A stretch of 24,410 bases of DNA from an uncultured Eubacteriales bacterium (GCA_900548115.1 URJL01000035.1:1-24410), one strand, 5' to 3'; shown: positions 15,557 to 23,074, counted from the stretch's first letter. A program made the numbers and translations. Notes: a model not told the origin generated them from the letters alone.

Positions 15557-16660
15557 ATGAACGTACTGATTCTCACCTGCAACACCGGCGGCGGACACAA
15601 TTCGACGGCGAAATCGATCGCCGAAAAATTCGAAGAAAAGGGAATAGGCTTCGAGATATGCGACGCGCTTTCGTTCGTCTCGCAAAAAATGTCGGATTTT
15701 ATAAGCACGTGGCACGTTCGTCTTTACCGCCATGCTCCGGGGCTTTCGGACTACGGTTATGAATTTGCCGAGAAGCACCCGTCGGTGATGGGCGAGGATT
15801 CGGCGACGTATGCGATCTTCAAGCGCGGCGTGGAAAAACTGCGCCGCAAGCTTTCCGAAGGGAATTTTTCGGGCGTTTTGTGCGTTCATGTGTTTCCCGC
15901 GCTCATGATGACCGAGCTTTTGAAAAGGAACGACACTCCCTTAAAAACGGGCTTTGTCGCGACCGACTACACCTGTTCGCCCGGCGTTTCCGAGACCAAT
16001 CTCGACGCGTATTTCATTCCGCACGAAAATCTTGCGGCGGAATTTTCCGCCTGCGGCGTTCCCGAGGGAAAGCTCATTGCAAGCGGCATTCCCGTGCGCC
16101 GATGCTTTTTCGAGCACGGAGATAAAGAAAAAGCGAAAGAACACCTCGGCATTCCCCGCGGCGCGCGGCACATTGTCATGATGTGCGGCAGCATGGGCTG
16201 CGGTCCGATGGAACAGCACACGGCGCACCTTTGCGGCATCCTGCCGCCCGACGCTTATCTCACCGTCGTCTGCGGCACAAACGAAAAGCTGAAAAAGAAG
16301 CTCTTGCCGCTTGCGCACGACAATGTGCGCATTTTGGGCTATGCCGACAATGTTTCGGAGCTGCTCGACAGCGCCGACCTTTATATGACCAAGCCCGGAG
16401 GTCTCAGCACCACCGAGGCGGTACACAAGCGTCTGCCGCTCGCCTTTATCGACGCGGTATCGGGCTGCGAGGGATACAACCGCTATTTCTTCCTGACGCA
16501 CGGCATGGCGATCGCCTCGAACGATCCGCAGCGCCTTCCCGCACTGTGCCTTGCACGGCTTTACAACGAAGAAAAGCTGCAAAAGCAAAGCGAAGCCATG
16601 CGGCGGGAATTTTCGACCGATCCCGCCGGAATTATCGCCGAATATTTTCTTAAAGACTGA
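15557..16660 (+). CDS. MGDG synthase/UgtP-family glycolipid glycosyltransferase
   Basis: A 367-residue GT28-type enzyme expected to transfer a sugar from a UDP-sugar to diacylglycerol at the inner face of the membrane. The N-terminal acceptor-side motif is VLILTCNTGGGHNSTAKSIA (residues 3-22); FVATDYTCSP and GIPV follow; the C-terminal donor-binding half has VMMCGSMGCGP, RILGYADNVSELLDSADLYM and TKPGGLSTTEA. Start chosen as the ATG at 15557: it lies 64 nt after the predicted transcription start and begins the conserved fold, with an AAAGAGG about 10 nt upstream. A small unknown gene follows 15 bp later. Glucose versus galactose as donor sugar cannot be decided. Confidence 0.88.
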   Translation: MNVLILTCNTGGGHNSTAKSIAEKFEEKGIGFEICDALSFVSQKMSDFISTWHVRLYRHAPGLSDYGYEFAEKHPSVMGEDSATYAIFKRGVEKLRRKLSEGNFSGVLCVHVFPALMMTELLKRNDTPLKTGFVATDYTCSPGVSETNLDAYFIPHENLAAEFSACGVPEGKLIASGIPVRRCFFEHGDKEKAKEHLGIPRGARHIVMMCGSMGCGPMEQHTAHLCGILPPDAYLTVVCGTNEKLKKKLLPLAHDNVRILGYADNVSELLDSADLYMTKPGGLSTTEAVHKRLPLAFIDAVSGCEGYNRYFFLTHGMAIASNDPQRLPALCLARLYNEEKLQKQSEAMRREFSTDPAGIIAEYFLKD

Positions 16661-16675
16661 AAACGGAGGACGGAC

Positions 16676-17014
16676 ATGCTGAAAAAACTCTTTTCCCGTT
16701 TTCGGAAAAACGACGAGAACAGCCCCGCCTTTCGCCGCGCCATGGCGGAAAAGCTAGACGGGCGCGTCGTAAAATACGTGACCGAGCGCGACGAAAACGG
16801 CGTGGAAACGGTCATCGGGCGCGAGGGACACGCCAACATCGTAAACGGCACGGATTTTGTCGTAACATGCGGAATTCAGACGATTTTTTCCTCGCCGATC
16901 GAAGAAATGCGCGCATGGGAGCTCTTGAGTCTCGAGGGCGCGGTGCTGACCGCCTTCGATCGCGCCGTCGGGAGGGAACGCTCTGTTGTGATTTATTATA
17001 AGTATTACCGTTGA
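16676..17014 (+). CDS. Small conserved-looking protein of unknown function
   Basis: A 112-residue soluble protein I do not recognise. It begins with a basic amphipathic stretch (LKKLFSRFRKND) that could touch the membrane surface or be a short helix, followed by a compact, mostly beta-like region with YVTERDENGVETVIGREGH, TDFVVTCGIQTIF and a closing VVIYYKYYR. No signal peptide, membrane helix or cysteine pair motif is seen. GGAGG stands 7 nt before the ATG and the gene starts 15 bp after the glycosyltransferase stop, so cotranslation in one operon is likely. Its composition and codons match the neighbours, which supports a real gene. Confidence 0.7.
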   Translation: MLKKLFSRFRKNDENSPAFRRAMAEKLDGRVVKYVTERDENGVETVIGREGHANIVNGTDFVVTCGIQTIFSSPIEEMRAWELLSLEGAVLTAFDRAVGRERSVVIYYKYYR

Positions 17015-17082
17015 GTTTTGTGCAAGTGTGCCAAAGGCTCGATTTTTGGCGGGAAATTTTCTATCTTTTTTCAAAAAAAATC

Positions 17083-17111
17083 TTGACTTGCGCCGGTAAA
17101 GCGTTTATAAT
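17083..17111 (+). promoter_or_regulatory. Strong sigma-A promoter for the CBM6-like surface protein
   Basis: TTGACT (17083-17088), 17 bp and TATAAT (17106-17111), one mismatch from consensus, preceded by an A-rich tract (17072-17080) that could act as an UP-like element. Predicted start is near 17118. A short inverted repeat GACAC-CGAAT-GTGTC (17115-17129) lies at the start of the leader and could be a 5' stem or an operator. Confidence 0.85.
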
Positions 17112-17199
17112 AAAGACACCGAATGTGTCCGTGTCGCTTTGTCCAGAACTACGCAAGGGACTTTCGGATACTTCAATACATTTTTTGGAGGAATTTATC

Positions 17200-17832
17200 A
17201 TGAAAAAGTTTGCAGTAGCACTTCTCGCACTCGTTCTGCTCTGCACATTGGTAGCTCCTACCTTTGCTGCTAACAAGAACGCTTTCGAAAACGTTGTTAT
17301 GAACGACAACGCAGACGAATTTGCTTACATCACCAACGACAGCGGACGCACCCGCAGCGGCAAGAACATCCAGTACATGGAAGCTTACGGCTGCGGCTAC
17401 GGCGCAGAAGGCGACATGGTTCAGTTTAAGAACATCGACTTCGGCAAGAACGGCGCCAAGGAAATGACCCTCTCGGTTTCCTACGGCGGCGAAGGTACGA
17501 CGACTCTCTCCGCTTACCTCGACGACCCCAAGAGCACTCCCATCGCGAACTTCTCCGTAACCAACACGGGCGGCTGGGATAAGAAGGCTGCCAAGGAATT
17601 CACTTCCGCAGTTTCCGTTGCCGGCGGTGTACACGACGTTTACGTTAAGTTCACCAACGACCAGTCCGGTTCCTTCTCTTACCTCCGCTTCGCAGAAGCT
17701 GATGCTCCCGTTGCTACCACCGGTACCACCGGCACCACCGCTCCCGCGACTGCCGATATGGGTGTTATCGCAAGCATCGCTGCTATCATGACTTCCGCAG
17801 CAGGTTTTGTAGCTCTCAAGAGAAAGCACTAA
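17200..17832 (+). CDS. Secreted CBM6-like surface protein with C-terminal sorting-like signal
   Basis: A 210-residue exported protein. A signal peptide (MKKFAVALLALVLLCTLVAP, cleavage likely after PTFA at about residue 23) is followed by a beta-sandwich domain resembling carbohydrate-binding module family 6: MVQFKNIDFGKNGAKEM, AYLDDPKSTPIANFSV, TGGW and GVHDVYVKFTNDQSG. A threonine-rich linker (TTGTTGTT) leads to PATADMG, a hydrophobic segment of about 20 residues and KRKH, like a sortase signal with TAD in place of TGD. No catalytic domain is present. Codons differ from its neighbours (AAG, AAC, GCT, GTT favoured), as in very highly expressed genes. It has its own promoter, a GGAGG site 8 nt before the ATG, and its own terminator. 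CBM6 assignment is by pattern only. Confidence 0.82.
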   Translation: MKKFAVALLALVLLCTLVAPTFAANKNAFENVVMNDNADEFAYITNDSGRTRSGKNIQYMEAYGCGYGAEGDMVQFKNIDFGKNGAKEMTLSVSYGGEGTTTLSAYLDDPKSTPIANFSVTNTGGWDKKAAKEFTSAVSVAGGVHDVYVKFTNDQSGSFSYLRFAEADAPVATTGTTGTTAPATADMGVIASIAAIMTSAAGFVALKRKH

Positions 17833-17867
17833 GCATTTTGTACCGTTCTTCGGTCGAAATATAAGAT

Positions 17868-17913
17868 TCCCCCTTCGTTTCAAGGTCTGGCTTGAAACGA
17901 AGGGGGAGTTTTT
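17868..17913 (+). terminator. Strong intrinsic terminator after the CBM6-like gene
   Basis: A perfect 16-bp stem (17869-17884 with 17891-17906) with a 6-nt loop GTCTGG, extended by one more A-T pair, is followed by TTTTT. It lies 36 bp after the stop codon and just before the promoter of the AraC gene. Confidence 0.93.
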
Positions 17914-17934
17914 GTCGAAAATCTTCTTTTGCCC

Positions 17935-17963
17935 TTGACCGAACTGCACAAATGTGCTATACT
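17935..17963 (+). promoter_or_regulatory. Sigma-A promoter with internal palindrome for araC-type gene
   Basis: TTGACC (17935-17940), 17 bp and TATACT (17958-17963). The spacer ends in an inverted repeat GCACA-AA-TGTGC (17946-17957) abutting the -10 box, a good position for a repressor or autoregulatory site. Confidence 0.8.
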
Positions 17964-17996
17964 TTGGGGTGAAATATTGCGTTTTCGGAGTGTATC

Positions 17997-18866
17997 ATGA
18001 ACGAAAAAAGAGAGATCTTCCGCGACAATCGGCTTGCCGTATCGGTGCTTCACAGCGTGGATGTGAACCAATTTGTCACCGTGCCGCATCTGCATTATCA
18101 TTACGAGATTTATTACAATATCAGCGGCGGCAAAAGCTTTTTTATCGAGAACGAGTTTTATGAGTGCGATCCGCACGATCTGTTTGTTATTCCCAAAACG
18201 CACATCCACAAGCTGGTCGCGGAAAGCGGCGTTCCGTATGAGCGCTGCGTTATCCACATCGACGACGAGATTATTTCGTCGGTCAACGCCATGCCGCAGA
18301 TGAACAGCTCGCTTTCGTGGATGGATCAGATCGGCACGAAATATCCGCGAAAGGTAAGCCTTTCGGACGAAAAACACCAGAAATTCATGATGCATATTCG
18401 CGAATACGAGCGTCTCGACGAAACGCACAACGAGCTTCTTTTGTATTCCAAGCTCTTCGAAATTTTGGCGTTCGCGCGGGGAGAATTTGCCCGCTGTGAG
18501 GGCATGGCGGATCACAGCGCCGTCCCCGAAAGCTGGTCGGACAAAGCGCTCGGTTATATCGAAAAGCATTTCCGCAGGATCAGCGTGCTTGCCATTGCGT
18601 CCAGCCTTTACGTCAACGAGGATTATCTCAATAAGGTATTTAAAGCGGAAACCGGCATAACCTTGAACAACTATATCATTCTGCGCAAGATCGCCGAAGC
18701 GAAAAAGCTTTTGTATCTCGGTCATTCGGTAAAGGAGACCTGCGTTTTGGCGGGATTTAACGATTATGCCAATTTCATCCGCACCTTCAAGCGGATCGAG
18801 GGCTGTTCGCCCGGAAGCTTTGAAATTCAAAAGGCAAAATCCGAAGTGTTGAATCAGACTCCGTAA
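17997..18866 (+). CDS. AraC-family transcriptional regulator
   Basis: A 289-residue regulator. The N-terminal half is a cupin-type sensor: PHLHYHYEIYYNISGGKSFF, with the His cluster at about 30-34, and LFVIPKTHIHKL. The C-terminal 100 residues carry two helix-turn-helix units: ISVLAIASSLYVNEDYLNKVFKAETG (residues about 199-224) and the second unit with SVKETCVLAGFNDYANFIRTFKRIEGCSPG. The ligand is unknown; sugars are common for this layout. GGAG lies 6 nt before the ATG. A MATE exporter gene starts 42 bp downstream and is likely cotranscribed and possibly controlled by it. Confidence 0.92.
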   Translation: MNEKREIFRDNRLAVSVLHSVDVNQFVTVPHLHYHYEIYYNISGGKSFFIENEFYECDPHDLFVIPKTHIHKLVAESGVPYERCVIHIDDEIISSVNAMPQMNSSLSWMDQIGTKYPRKVSLSDEKHQKFMMHIREYERLDETHNELLLYSKLFEILAFARGEFARCEGMADHSAVPESWSDKALGYIEKHFRRISVLAIASSLYVNEDYLNKVFKAETGITLNNYIILRKIAEAKKLLYLGHSVKETCVLAGFNDYANFIRTFKRIEGCSPGSFEIQKAKSEVLNQTP

Positions 18867-18908
18867 AAATGCGGAGCGCAGAAAAGCAGGAAAGCGAGGA
18901 AAATTTTC

Positions 18909-20270
18909 GTGACACAGGATATGACAAAAGGCAATTCGTTCAAGGTCCTTTTGCTCTTCACGCTCCCTTTGTTTTTAAGCGTGGCGTTTCAGCAGATGTA
19001 CAGCATTGCCGACAGCGTGATCGTCGGCAAATTTGCCGCAAACGGTGAGGACGCCCTTGCCGCCGTTGGCGCTTCGTATCCCATCACCATGATCTATATG
19101 GCGATCGCCGTGGGGCTGAACAACGGCTGTTCGGTCGTGGTATCGCAGTTGTTCGGGGCAAAAAACATCGGAAAAATGAAATGCGCCGTTTACACGACGC
19201 TCATCACCTCGGTTGTAACGAGCGTGCTTTTGACGGTGCTCGGTGCGTTTCTCTGCCGCCCGATGCTGACTATGATCAGCACGCCGCAGAACGTGTATGC
19301 CGACGCGGCGGAGTATCTCGATATTTACATCTACGGCATGACGTTTCTGATGATCTATAACGTTTGCAACGGCGTCTTTACGGCGCTGGGCGACTCGAAA
19401 ACGCCGCTGTATTTTCTGATCTTTTCATCGGTCGGAAACGTGGTGCTCGATTATATTTTTGTCCGTTATCTGCATCTGGACGTTGCCGGCGTTGCGTGGG
19501 CGACCTTTGCGGCGCAGGGAATCGCGGCGGTTTTGGCGCTTATCACGCTGTTAAAACGGGTAAAAAAGATCGAAAGCGAGGCTTTTTCGGTTTTTTCGTG
19601 GGATATGCTCTCGATGATCGCCCGTCTTGCCGTTCCCGCCATTATCCAGCAGAGCTGTGTTTCGGTCGGCAATATGTTCGTGCAGAATGTCGTCAACGCC
19701 TACGGCTCGGCGGCAATCGCGGGATATTCCGCCGCGATCAAGATCAACACCTTTGCCGTCACCTGCTTTACCACCATGTCGGGCGGTATTTCGGCGTTCA
19801 CCGCGCAGAATATCGGGGCGAAAAAGCATGAACGCATCAAAGAAGGCTTTCGCGCCGCGCTTCTGATCACGGTCGGCATCGCGCTTTTGTTCACGGCGCT
19901 GTACGTCGCCGCCGCGCCCGCTTTGATTTCGGCTTTTGTCAAAAACATCAGTCCCGATGCGCTGGCGGCGGGCAGCCTCTTTTTGCGCATCGTCGCGCCG
20001 TTTTATTTTGCGGTCTCGATAAAGCTCGTCTGCGACGGCGTAACGCGCGGCGCGGCGGCTATTCTGTATTACACGGTCTCGACCTTTGCCGATCTTGTTT
20101 TGCGCGCGGTTCTGGCGAATGCGTTCGGCTTTTGGCTGTTCGGCATTTCCGATATCACCCTCGTGTGGTGGTCGTGGCCCATCGGCTGGATCATAAGCGC
20201 GGGGCTTGCGGCATATTTCTATTTCAGCGGCGTTTGGAAAAAGCATAATGCGCTGGAAACGGCGGTGTGA
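18909..20270 (+). CDS. MATE-family efflux transporter
   Basis: A 453-residue, 12-helix exporter of the MATE family, moving cationic drugs or metabolites out with Na+ or H+ exchange. It starts MTQDMTKGNSFKVLLLFTLP, typical for clostridial members, and shows QQMYSIADSVIVGKFAANG, ALAAVGASYPITM, GLNNGCSVVVSQLFGAKN in the first half, with the matching repeat (SVGNMFVQNVVNAYG, ISAFTAQNIGAKKHERIKEG) in the second. The GTG at 18909 is preferred over the ATG four codons on because family members share the extra residues and GAGG lies about 9 nt upstream. Substrate unknown. It follows the AraC gene closely and is followed by the repeat-rich gap. Confidence 0.94.
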   Translation: MTQDMTKGNSFKVLLLFTLPLFLSVAFQQMYSIADSVIVGKFAANGEDALAAVGASYPITMIYMAIAVGLNNGCSVVVSQLFGAKNIGKMKCAVYTTLITSVVTSVLLTVLGAFLCRPMLTMISTPQNVYADAAEYLDIYIYGMTFLMIYNVCNGVFTALGDSKTPLYFLIFSSVGNVVLDYIFVRYLHLDVAGVAWATFAAQGIAAVLALITLLKRVKKIESEAFSVFSWDMLSMIARLAVPAIIQQSCVSVGNMFVQNVVNAYGSAAIAGYSAAIKINTFAVTCFTTMSGGISAFTAQNIGAKKHERIKEGFRAALLITVGIALLFTALYVAAAPALISAFVKNISPDALAAGSLFLRIVAPFYFAVSIKLVCDGVTRGAAAILYYTVSTFADLVLRAVLANAFGFWLFGISDITLVWWSWPIGWIISAGLAAYFYFSGVWKKHNALETAV

Positions 20271-20321
20271 CAAGGAGTGTTTTTCTTCTTAAAAGAAGTG
20301 AACTTAAAGGCTTGCTCCCTT

Positions 20322-20400
20322 TAAAGCCTTCCCCTCGAGGGGAAGGTGTCACGAAGTGACGGATGAGGTGCGCCCATGCCTTCAGCATGGGCGAATGCGC
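20322..20400. repeat. Mosaic palindromic repeat, first unit of the 20.3-20.9 kb gap
   Basis: The 652 bp between the MATE and ChrA genes holds no credible gene and is almost wholly repeats. This unit has the perfect 20-bp palindrome CCTTCCCCTCGAGGGGAAGG at 20327-20346, then GTCAC-GAA-GTGAC at 20348-20360, the phrase GGATGAGGTGC, and GCCCATGC/GCATGGGC with CTTCA loop at 20372-20392. It matches the right unit at 8201-8300 in order and orientation. Confidence 0.78.
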
Positions 20401-20509
20401 AACAGCAATTTGTGTTGACATAACATCAATCGTACCTTTCACGACGGTACACAAAATTCCACCTCATCGAAATTTGTCGTGACGGCTCCGCCTACTTCGT
20501 AGGCGGCAC
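20391..20509. repeat. Direct repeat copy A in intergenic region
   Basis: About 119 bp running from GCGAATGCGC to GGCGGCACC, including the CCGCCTAC-TTC-GTAGGCGG hairpin at 20488-20506. A diverged copy with the same order of blocks is at 20661-20776. Its first 30 bases also resemble the end of the 8201-8300 unit (ATGCGC then TTTGACATAAC-like). Confidence 0.65.
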
Positions 20510-20566
20510 CTCATCCGACGTGCTTCGCACGCCACCTTCCCCTCGAGGGGAAGGTGGCGTGCGCAT
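20505..20566. repeat. Inverted mosaic palindrome unit with 38-bp perfect inverted repeat
   Basis: Reads CACCTCATCCGACG and then a perfect 38-bp palindrome at 20526-20563 centred on CTCGAG, built on the same CCTTCCCC core. The left arm overlaps an alternative small hairpin GTGC-TTC-GCAC at 20519-20529. This unit is inverted relative to 20322-20370, so the two bracket copy A as a transposon-like inverted pair. Confidence 0.78.
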
Positions 20567-20660
20567 CAATATTTCACCTCAACATAACAAAGGTAATGCG
20601 AAATCGAATTTCGACCACCGAAATTCGTATTTCGCGGCAACACTCACCGTAGGTGCGGGC

Positions 20661-20880
20661 GGATGCGCAGTAACAGGTTTTGCTGACACAAATCCAAGCG
20701 TACTTTCACAAATATACATGGAATTTCACCTCACCGAAACGGGTTATTACGGCTCCGCCTGCTCCGTAGGCGGCACGGCAACATTTCATCGCAGATGAAA
20801 TTTGCCACACTTCGCTTCGCGATGTGTTACTTCGCGCAGCGATGTGTTACATTCACCGCTCACGCGGTCTCCCGTCCGCC
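20661..20880. repeat. Direct repeat copy B and further hairpins before chrA
   Basis: Copy B (20661-20776) matches 20391-20509 block by block (GATGCGCAG, TTTTGCTGACA, CGTACTTTCAC, GGAATTTCACCTCA, ACGGCTCCGCCT and GTAGGCGGCAC), with a partly decayed hairpin at 20755-20773. Next come ATTTCATC-GCA-GATGAAAT (20783-20801), two tandem GATGTGTTAC phrases preceded by CTTCGC (20810-20850), and ACCGC-TCAC-GCGGT (20855-20868), nearly identical to the hairpin at 7988-8001. No clear promoter for the downstream chromate transporter genes was found here. Confidence 0.65.
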
Positions 20881-20922
20881 ACCGATATAACTTCCCTTTC
20901 CAATTTCATTTTCGGAGTCCTT

Positions 20923-21504
20923 ATGAATCTTTATCTCGATCTTTTCTTCACCTTCGCCCGCATCGGCGCCGTCTCGTTCGGGGGCGGATACGCCATGCTT
21001 CCTCTATTCAAAAGAGAGCTTTGCGAAAAGAAAAAGTGGTGCTGCGAGGAGGACATCCTCGACTATTACGCCGTCGCGCAATGCACGCCCGGGGTCATCG
21101 CCGTCAACACGGCGTCCTTTGTCGGCTATCGGCACAAGGGCGTCTCGGGCGCGATTGCGGCAACGATCGGCGTCGTCACGCCGTCGGTCATCATCATCAC
21201 GCTCATCGCGGCTCTGCTTCGTTCTTTTGCCGACAATCCCGTCGTCTCCCATGCGCTGGCGGGAATCCGCGTCGCCGTCTGCGCGCTCGTCACGGTGACG
21301 ATCTTCGGGCTTTTGCGCAAAAGCGTCTCGGACATTTTGTGCGCGCTTCTCGCGCTCGGCGCGTTTGCGCTCACGGCGTTTACTTCGGTATCCCCTGTTT
21401 TTGCCGTCCTTTTCGCCGCGCTTTGCGGAATCCTTTCGCAAACAGTCTTTACTCGGAAAAAGGGCAAGGACGACCGAAGAAAAACAGGAAGGGGGGAAAA
21501 ATAA
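20923..21504 (+). CDS. Chromate transporter ChrA-family protein, N-type half
   Basis: A 193-residue membrane protein equal to one half of a full ChrA, with about five to six helices. Family marks are FARIGAVSFGGGYAMLPLF (residues about 9-27) and AVAQCTPGVIAVNTASFVGY followed by GYRHKG. It forms a pair with the next gene, one base downstream, and the two presumably assemble into one exporter. Start at 20923 has GGAG 7 nt upstream and begins the family fold; the frame extends upstream to 20824 only into repeat sequence. Chromate is the substrate by family; the natural substrate in an anaerobe may be another oxyanion. Confidence 0.92.
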   Translation: MNLYLDLFFTFARIGAVSFGGGYAMLPLFKRELCEKKKWCCEEDILDYYAVAQCTPGVIAVNTASFVGYRHKGVSGAIAATIGVVTPSVIIITLIAALLRSFADNPVVSHALAGIRVAVCALVTVTIFGLLRKSVSDILCALLALGAFALTAFTSVSPVFAVLFAALCGILSQTVFTRKKGKDDRRKTGRGEK

Positions 21505-21505
21505 C

Positions 21506-22081
21506 ATGACCTTTCTTCTTCTCTTTTACGAATTTTTCAAGGTCGGTCTGTTCTCGGTCGGCGGCGGACTCGCAACGATCCCTTTTTTGCGGCGGATCGC
21601 CGAGCGCTATCCGTGGTTTACGGTCGAGGAGCTTTCCGACATGATCGCGGTCTCGGAATCGACCCCGGGACCCGTGGGCATCAACATGGCGACCTATGCG
21701 GGCTACCGCTCGGGATTTTCTTACGGCGGCGTGCCCTTCGGAATTCTCGGCGGGATCATCGCGACGTTGGGCATTTTGTGTCCCGCCATCGTCGTGATCT
21801 GCCTTGTTTCCAAGGTGCTAACCCGTTTTCGCGACAGCGCGCTTTTAAAAAGCGCCTTTTACGGGATTCGTCCCGCCGTGGCGGGGCTGATCGGCGGCGC
21901 GATGGTCGTGGTGTATCAAAGCGCGCTCTTTCGCCTGTCGCCCGACGGCGCGTCGATTCCGTTTGCGCCCGCACTTTGCGTTTTCGCCGTGCTGACGGCG
22001 CTGTATTTTCGTTTTAATCGACTGCACCCCGTGCTTTTCATCGCCGCGGGCGCGGCGGTCGGAATTCTTTTGCGTCTGTGA
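21506..22081 (+). CDS. Chromate transporter ChrA-family protein, C-type half
   Basis: A 191-residue partner of the preceding protein with the same fold: FFKVGLFSVGGGLATIPFLR near the start, SESTPGPVGINMATYAGY at about 50-67, then five hydrophobic segments. ATG at 21506 stands one base after the upstream TAA with GGAAGGGGGG about 8 nt before it, so translation is probably coupled. Paired short ChrA genes are common in Bacillota. Confidence 0.92.
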   Translation: MTFLLLFYEFFKVGLFSVGGGLATIPFLRRIAERYPWFTVEELSDMIAVSESTPGPVGINMATYAGYRSGFSYGGVPFGILGGIIATLGILCPAIVVICLVSKVLTRFRDSALLKSAFYGIRPAVAGLIGGAMVVVYQSALFRLSPDGASIPFAPALCVFAVLTALYFRFNRLHPVLFIAAGAAVGILLRL

Positions 22082-22131
22082 ATTTGATCTTCGAATAGGA
22101 ACAATTCCGTAATAATGAGGAGGAAACAAAA

Positions 22132-22968
22132 ATGGTTTCTTTGTGTATCAACGACACGGGGGATTTCAAGACCCCCGAGGAAATGGCTTCCTGTCTGAAA
22201 AAAGTCGGCTTTGACGGCGTATTTTTGGTCTGGGACGAAAAAGAGAAAATCTATCGCGCCGCGCGCGCACTGGACAAGGCGGGGCTTTTCATGCCGTCGC
22301 TTCACGCGCCGTTCGTGACCATGCACACAATCTGGAAGGAAAACGACCCGGCGGGCGACGAGACGATCTCGGTTTTAAAGCAGTGCGTCGACTGCTGTGT
22401 CGATTTTGAAATTCCCGTTTTGGTGTGCCATGCGTTCATCGGCTTTCTCGACCACACACCGACCGAAGCGGGACTTTCGCGCCTTGCGCCGCTGATGGAA
22501 TACGGCATTCAAAAAAAGGTGAAAATCGCCTTTGAGAACACCGAGGGCGAGGAATATCTTGCGGCGATCATGAATCGTTTTGCCGATTGCGAAAGCCTCG
22601 GCTTCTGCTGGGACACGGGACACGAGCTTTGCTATAACCGCGCCAAGGACATGATGGCGCTTTACGGCGACAAGCTTGTTTCGACCCATCTGAACGACAA
22701 TTTCGGCGTGACGGGCGAGGAGATCACATGGCTCGACGATTCGCACGTTTTGCCCTTTGACGGCGTCGCCGATTGGAACGGCATTGCCGACCGCCTTTTA
22801 AAGGTAGGCTTTACGAATCCTTTGACCTTTGAGCTTACGCGTCAAAACAAGCCCGAACGTCACACACACGACGGGTACGCAAAGTGGAGCGTGGAGGAAT
22901 TTTTCGAAAACGCACACGAGCGCGCCGTCCGTTTTGCCGCCCTTATGGAGACGCTCGCGGCAAAATAA
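22132..22968 (+). CDS. Sugar phosphate isomerase/epimerase-like TIM-barrel protein
   Basis: A 278-residue protein of the xylose isomerase-like TIM-barrel (AP endonuclease 2) superfamily. Metal-site residues expected for the fold are present: E135 (FENTEG), D161 with H164 (CWDTGH), H186 (STHLND) and E234 (TFELTR). A further loop histidine pair follows at HTHDGY. Substrates in this superfamily range from keto-sugars and inosose to DNA, so function cannot be named. GAGGAGG lies 8 nt before the ATG, 50 bp after chrA. The downstream solute-binding protein gene suggests a link to sugar uptake, which is inference. Confidence 0.86.
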   Translation: MVSLCINDTGDFKTPEEMASCLKKVGFDGVFLVWDEKEKIYRAARALDKAGLFMPSLHAPFVTMHTIWKENDPAGDETISVLKQCVDCCVDFEIPVLVCHAFIGFLDHTPTEAGLSRLAPLMEYGIQKKVKIAFENTEGEEYLAAIMNRFADCESLGFCWDTGHELCYNRAKDMMALYGDKLVSTHLNDNFGVTGEEITWLDDSHVLPFDGVADWNGIADRLLKVGFTNPLTFELTRQNKPERHTHDGYAKWSVEEFFENAHERAVRFAALMETLAAK

Positions 22969-23013
22969 AGCAAAAAGCACGACTTTGTGCGAAATTTTAT
23001 ACTGTTTATTCCG

Positions 23014-23052
23014 AAATTTGCCCGAAAAGCTCTTGCTTTTTCGGGCAAATTT
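23014..23052 (+). terminator. Long A/T-flanked hairpin, possible bidirectional terminator
   Basis: A 15-bp arm AAATTTGCCCGAAAA (23014-23028) pairs with TTTTCGGGCAAATTT (ending 23052) around a small loop. The flanking A and T runs are within the stem, so only a short U-tract results. It overlaps the -35 part of the next promoter. Confidence 0.5.
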
Positions 23053-23061
23053 GTGTATAAT
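23033..23061 (+). promoter_or_regulatory. Probable promoter of the solute-binding protein gene
   Basis: A perfect TATAAT at 23056-23061 with only TTGCTT (23033-23038) 17 bp upstream. The weak -35 suggests an activator or regulated use. Predicted start is near 23068. Confidence 0.6.
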
Positions 23062-23074
23062 GTACACTGTACAT
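23060..23074. promoter_or_regulatory. Candidate operator ATGTACA-C-TGTACAT
   Basis: A perfect 15-bp inverted repeat (7-bp arms) overlapping the -10 box end and the expected transcription start, the usual place for a repressor. A further leader hairpin CGGCGC/GCGCCG is at 23081-23098, just before the AAGGAG site. No cognate regulator can be named. Confidence 0.6.

Noticed and set aside
17173..18830. Two long minus-strand frames opposite the CBM6-like and AraC genes
   Set aside because: Both are shadows; the sense genes have promoters, binding sites and clear domains.
20520..20798. A 92-codon frame in the repeat-rich gap
   Set aside because: Made of repeat sequence including the palindromes, with no family motif.
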